Positions 30,563-33,542 of a DNA stretch of 33,542 nt are shown piece after piece. The notes below the pieces were generated by a model. It was not told the origin of the DNA and searched no databases. It was given only the letters and a program-made list of their open reading frames with translations. Source of the stretch: Bacillota bacterium. Lineage in GTDB: Bacteria; Bacillota; Sulfobacillia; RBS10-35; JAJYVN01. Each line of letters begins with the position of its first letter. The first letter of the stretch is position 1. The stretch spans positions 1-33,542 of the forward strand of contig JAJZZC010000029.1 in assembly GCA_021797775.1 (NCBI GenBank). Reading direction: 5' to 3'. Position numbers and translations under genes: made by a program.

Positions 30563-33466
30563 TCACGGCAGCCGGAACGCGTCGGGGTGGGGCTTGAGCG
30601 GCCGCAGCATGTAGATGGGCCGCCGCAGCCTCCCGCTCCCGGAGACCGGGCGGCAGAGGTGCAGCCACCGCTCGTACACGGCGTGCGCGGCCGCCGTGTC
30701 CACCTGGATCTCGCCGTAACGCGCCGAGTCGGAGGCCTTCCGCACCCGCACCTTCTGGTGCCAGCAGTGCTGGCCGCTGATCGGGTCCGGCTGGACGGGG
30801 AAGATCAGGTTCTGGTGCACGCCGCCGTCACTCCACCAGATACGGGACGAGTCGGGATCCGGGCTGGCGAAGGGGCGCACGCCGTGGATCACGTCGATCC
30901 GCCAGCGCGAGGCGTCCTGCTGCAGCCGGACGAGAGAGGAGTTCCAGCGCTCGGGCCCGTACTCGTCGTGCAGGCGCCAGCGGCCGAGGTGGTGGCTGCA
31001 GGCCACCACGCCGGGGTGGATCGCCTCCGTGACCCAGGCGCGGTCGACGAAATGGCCGATCTCGGTCTCGACCTGCACGAGGTCCCCGGTCTCCACGCCC
31101 AGGCGCGCGGCGTCCTGCGGGTGCAGCCACACCGGGTTGATCTGCGAGATCTCGTAGAGCCACTTCGCGCCGTTGGTGCGGGTGTGGACCAGCGTCGGCA
31201 GGCGGAAGGTCGGTAGGAGGGCGAACTCGCCCGCCTCCACGCGCACGTGGCTCTGGTGCACCTGGCTGACCAGGTGGGGCATGGCGTCCCGCTGGGCCGC
31301 GTCCCGCGGGTAGATGGGGATGGCGTATTCCGGCCAACTCCACTCCCGCAGCGTGTGGCTGAAGAATTCGAGGCGCCCGGACGGGGTGGGGAAGCCCTCC
31401 ACGGCGGTGTCGCCCTGCAGGATGCCGATGCGGACCCGCCCCTCGGCGTCTCGGAACGGGCCGGGCTGCGGCCGCATGTTGACCCGGGGCGGCGCCTTCT
31501 CCGCCCATACCGCACCGTCGTGCGTGACCGTGCCGGCCAGCAGGGCGGCGGGCAGCGGCCGCTCGTGCTGCCGGTAGACATCCTCAGTGAGGCAGAAGTT
31601 GCCATGTTGGCGCATGTACTGCAGCGGCGTCAGGCCCTTGGCCTTGGCCGCCTCCGGCAGGCCCGGCACCGCGTGCTCGAAGACCCAGCCGTAGTATTCG
31701 TCGAGCTGGATCTTGCGCCCCGGGTCGTCCGGGGAGGCGAAGTGCTTGCGGATCCCCAGGCTCCCGTCCGGATCGATCCGCCAGGACAGCTCGATCCAGA
31801 ACTCGTTCTCCTCCCACACCTCCCCCGGGTTGGCCTCGTAGCCGCGCGTGAAGCGCTCCCCGCGCGACTCGCGGAAGACACGCTGCACCGGCTGACGGAA
31901 GCCGATCCACTGCGCCGCGTGGGTCTCGTAGCTGTGCAGGTCGTGCCGCTCAGGGCCGAGCCCCATCGGCAGGACATAGTCGGCGAAGAGCGCCGTCTCG
32001 CTCCAGACCGGGGTCAGCGCCACGTGCAGGCCGATCCGTCGCGGGTCGCGCAGCATCGCCATCCAACTGAAACCGTCCGGGTTCGTCCAGACGGGGTTGT
32101 AGACGCGGGTGAAATAGACATCCAGCGTCCGGTCCTGCTCTTCCATCAGATGCGGGAGCAGGAAGCTCATCTCCAGGTTGGCCAGCGGGAAGGTGCGTGG
32201 GAAGTGCAACTCGTTCCAGGCGCGCACCGGCTCGGGCTCACTCGGTGGCCGCGGCACGAACTTGCACCAGCCGCCCGCCAGGATGCTCCCAGGCTCTCCA
32301 ACGGCTCCCACCAGCACGTTGAGGAAGAAGAGGGCCCGAGCGACCATCCACCCACCCAGGTGGCCCGCGGCGGCGCTGCGCCAGACGTTGGTGGCCAGGG
32401 CGTGCCCAGCGCGGTGGATCTCCGCCACCACCTCCTCGACCACCACGGGGCTCACCCCGCACTCCTGCTCGGCCCACTGCGGGGTATAGGGGGCATAGAT
32501 CGCGCGCAGCAGGGCGAGGAAGTCCTCAAAGCCCACCCCCTCCGGCACGCTGGCGATGATGCCGCGCCGCCGCAGGTCCTCCAGGTACTCCCGATCGGCG
32601 AGCAGGTCGGACCAGTTGACCCAGCGGCGCAGGAAGTCCCGGTCGATCCAGTCCCGCTGCAGCAGCAGGTTGGCCATGGCCAGCAGGAGCCCGGCCTCCG
32701 TGCCCGGCCAAGGGGAGAGCCACCAGTCGGCCTGCGAGGCGCTGTTGCTGAGCCGGGTGTCGACGACCGCGATGCGAGCGCCTTCCAGACGGGCTTCTCC
32801 GATGCGCTGCGCCTGCGGGTTGAAGTAGTGGCCGGACTCCAGGTGGCTGGAGAGCAGCAGGGTGAAGCGGGCATGCGCGTAGTCCGGCATGGGTCGGTCA
32901 AAGCCGAACCAGTAATGATAGCCCGTGCGCGACCCGGCCGAGCAGACGTTGGTGTGCGAGTTGTGCCCGTCCACCCCCCACGACGCGACCACGCGCTCGG
33001 TGTAGAGATCCTCACCCGGCCGGCCCACATGGTACACGACGCTGTCCCGCCGCCCCGCCTGGAGCGCCGCGCGAATGCGGCCGGCGATGTCGTCGAGCGC
33101 CTGATCCCAGCTCACCCGCTCCCAGCGATCCTCGCCTCGCTCGCCCACCCGGCGCATGGGGTAGAGGATGCGCTCCGGATTCCGCACCTGGTTCAGCGTG
33201 GCCGGCCCCTTGGCGCAGTTCCGCCCGCGGCTGCCAGGGTGCAGCGGCTGCCCCTCGAACTTGCGCACCTCGCCGCTTTCCTTGTCCACGAAGGCCAGGA
33301 GCCCGCAGGCCGACTCGCAGTTGAAGCAGACCGTCGGGATCAGGTGGTAGCGGCGCAGGCGCCGCCTCGGCCAGGCCCGCGAATCCAGCTCCGACCAGTC
33401 GTCCCACTGCGAGGGCGGCGGGCCGCCCGCCAGCTGGCCGCCCGCCGCCCGCATGCGCCCGTGCAC
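30563..33466 (-). CDS. Molybdopterin oxidoreductase catalytic subunit (DMSO reductase/CISM family)
   Basis: This large Mo/W-bisMGD enzyme has at least 967 residues. The N-terminal 4Fe-4S motif is CFNCESAC with Cys47, Cys50 and Cys54, and Cys84 in GRNCAKG. Cys175 in HTNVCSAGSR is the likely metal ligand, as in the polysulfide/thiosulfate reductase branch. SRLSNSASQADWWLSPWPGTE-type cofactor segments and the C-terminal MopB domain follow (LVHTRTNGAKWLYEISQINP, then GVETGDLVQVETEIG). No Tat signal is seen in the window. GTG 33466 and ATG 33454 are possible starts, but the frame remains open to the window edge at 33542, so the 5' end may lie outside. Electron-transfer subunits, if any, would be upstream beyond the window. 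The substrate cannot be assigned. Confidence 0.88.
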   Translation of the reverse strand: MHGRMRAAGGQLAGGPPPSQWDDWSELDSRAWPRRRLRRYHLIPTVCFNCESACGLLAFVDKESGEVRKFEGQPLHPGSRGRNCAKGPATLNQVRNPERILYPMRRVGERGEDRWERVSWDQALDDIAGRIRAALQAGRRDSVVYHVGRPGEDLYTERVVASWGVDGHNSHTNVCSAGSRTGYHYWFGFDRPMPDYAHARFTLLLSSHLESGHYFNPQAQRIGEARLEGARIAVVDTRLSNSASQADWWLSPWPGTEAGLLLAMANLLLQRDWIDRDFLRRWVNWSDLLADREYLEDLRRRGIIASVPEGVGFEDFLALLRAIYAPYTPQWAEQECGVSPVVVEEVVAEIHRAGHALATNVWRSAAAGHLGGWMVARALFFLNVLVGAVGEPGSILAGGWCKFVPRPPSEPEPVRAWNELHFPRTFPLANLEMSFLLPHLMEEQDRTLDVYFTRVYNPVWTNPDGFSWMAMLRDPRRIGLHVALTPVWSETALFADYVLPMGLGPERHDLHSYETHAAQWIGFRQPVQRVFRESRGERFTRGYEANPGEVWEENEFWIELSWRIDPDGSLGIRKHFASPDDPGRKIQLDEYYGWVFEHAVPGLPEAAKAKGLTPLQYMRQHGNFCLTEDVYRQHERPLPAALLAGTVTHDGAVWAEKAPPRVNMRPQPGPFRDAEGRVRIGILQGDTAVEGFPTPSGRLEFFSHTLREWSWPEYAIPIYPRDAAQRDAMPHLVSQVHQSHVRVEAGEFALLPTFRLPTLVHTRTNGAKWLYEISQINPVWLHPQDAARLGVETGDLVQVETEIGHFVDRAWVTEAIHPGVVACSHHLGRWRLHDEYGPERWNSSLVRLQQDASRWRIDVIHGVRPFASPDPDSSRIWWSDGGVHQNLIFPVQPDPISGQHCWHQKVRVRKASDSARYGEIQVDTAAAHAVYERWLHLCRPVSGSGRLRRPIYMLRPLKPHPDAFRLP

Positions 33467-33542
33467 CGCGTCGCGGTGGGTCCGCTCGGCCGGCTCGGCC
33501 GGCGCGGCGCGCCGGCTCGGGTCCGCCGTGCCCGCGGTCGCG
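33467..33542 (-). other. Open extension of the molybdoenzyme frame to the window edge
   Basis: The last 76 bases keep the molybdoenzyme frame open, reading an Ala/Pro/Arg-rich segment (TADPSRRAAPAEPAERTH). No ribosome site is clear before GTG 33466. Whether this is coding or an untranslated leader cannot be decided here. Confidence 0.4.

Overview
The window is a G+C-rich bacterial chromosome segment, roughly 70 percent G+C by eye. A SpoVB/MATE-type flippase, a YaaH-like spore or wall glycosidase with SLH repeats, a cell-wall polysaccharide deacetylase and frequent GTG/TTG starts behind strong GGAGG-type sites suggest a spore-forming, high-G+C member of the Bacillota (Symbiobacterium, Thermaerobacter or Limnochordia-like). 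That assignment is inference; no rRNA or other marker gene is present. No tRNA, rRNA or CRISPR array was found.

Layout. Positions 1-5400 hold an aminotransferase relic, an Asp-box protein relic, one intact sialidase-like gene (732-1718) and a long poorly coding stretch with two small membrane ORFs, one small disordered ORF and debris of IS200/IS605 elements (a TnpB C-terminal relic on the minus strand and a right-end-type hairpin on the plus strand). Positions 5400-18320 are a housekeeping and cell-envelope block: lytic transglycosylase, Ski2-like helicase, M32 carboxypeptidase, small membrane protein, SLH-GH18 glycosidase, MATE/SpoVB flippase and polysaccharide deacetylase. Positions 18320-28760 are a carbohydrate-catabolism island. 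It contains an AraA/FucI-like isomerase (minus), an MFS transporter relic, a Gfo/Idh/MocA dehydrogenase, a TIM-barrel sugar isomerase, an SDR relic, a DapA/NanA-family aldolase followed by a relic of a second aldolase, an aldo/keto reductase, and on the minus strand a second TIM-barrel isomerase with a sugar ABC binding-protein relic behind it. Positions 28760-30560 are mostly decayed or repeated DNA with two small ORFs. Positions 30563 to the right edge carry a large molybdopterin oxidoreductase on the minus strand, whose reading frame is open to the edge.

How the genes fit together. The dehydrogenase, isomerases, aldolase and reductase look like an oxidise, isomerise and cleave route for a sugar acid or rare-sugar glycoside. 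Pairs of Gfo/Idh/MocA dehydrogenase and TIM-barrel isomerase are known from 3-oxo-glycoside pathways such as the DgpA/DgpC and CarA/CarB/CarC C-deglycosylation systems. The substrate here is unknown. Both transporter genes of the island visible in the window are broken, so the pathway may be decaying or may depend on uptake genes elsewhere.

The most striking feature is the amount of fossil sequence. At least nine truncated or frameshifted gene remnants, two dispersed repeat families (about 250 bp and 65 bp), an exact 72-bp tandem duplication and two IS605-type RNA-like structures lie between intact genes. One of these, a TnpB 3' remnant behind a near-consensus promoter and running into a small membrane ORF, is the best candidate for something new.
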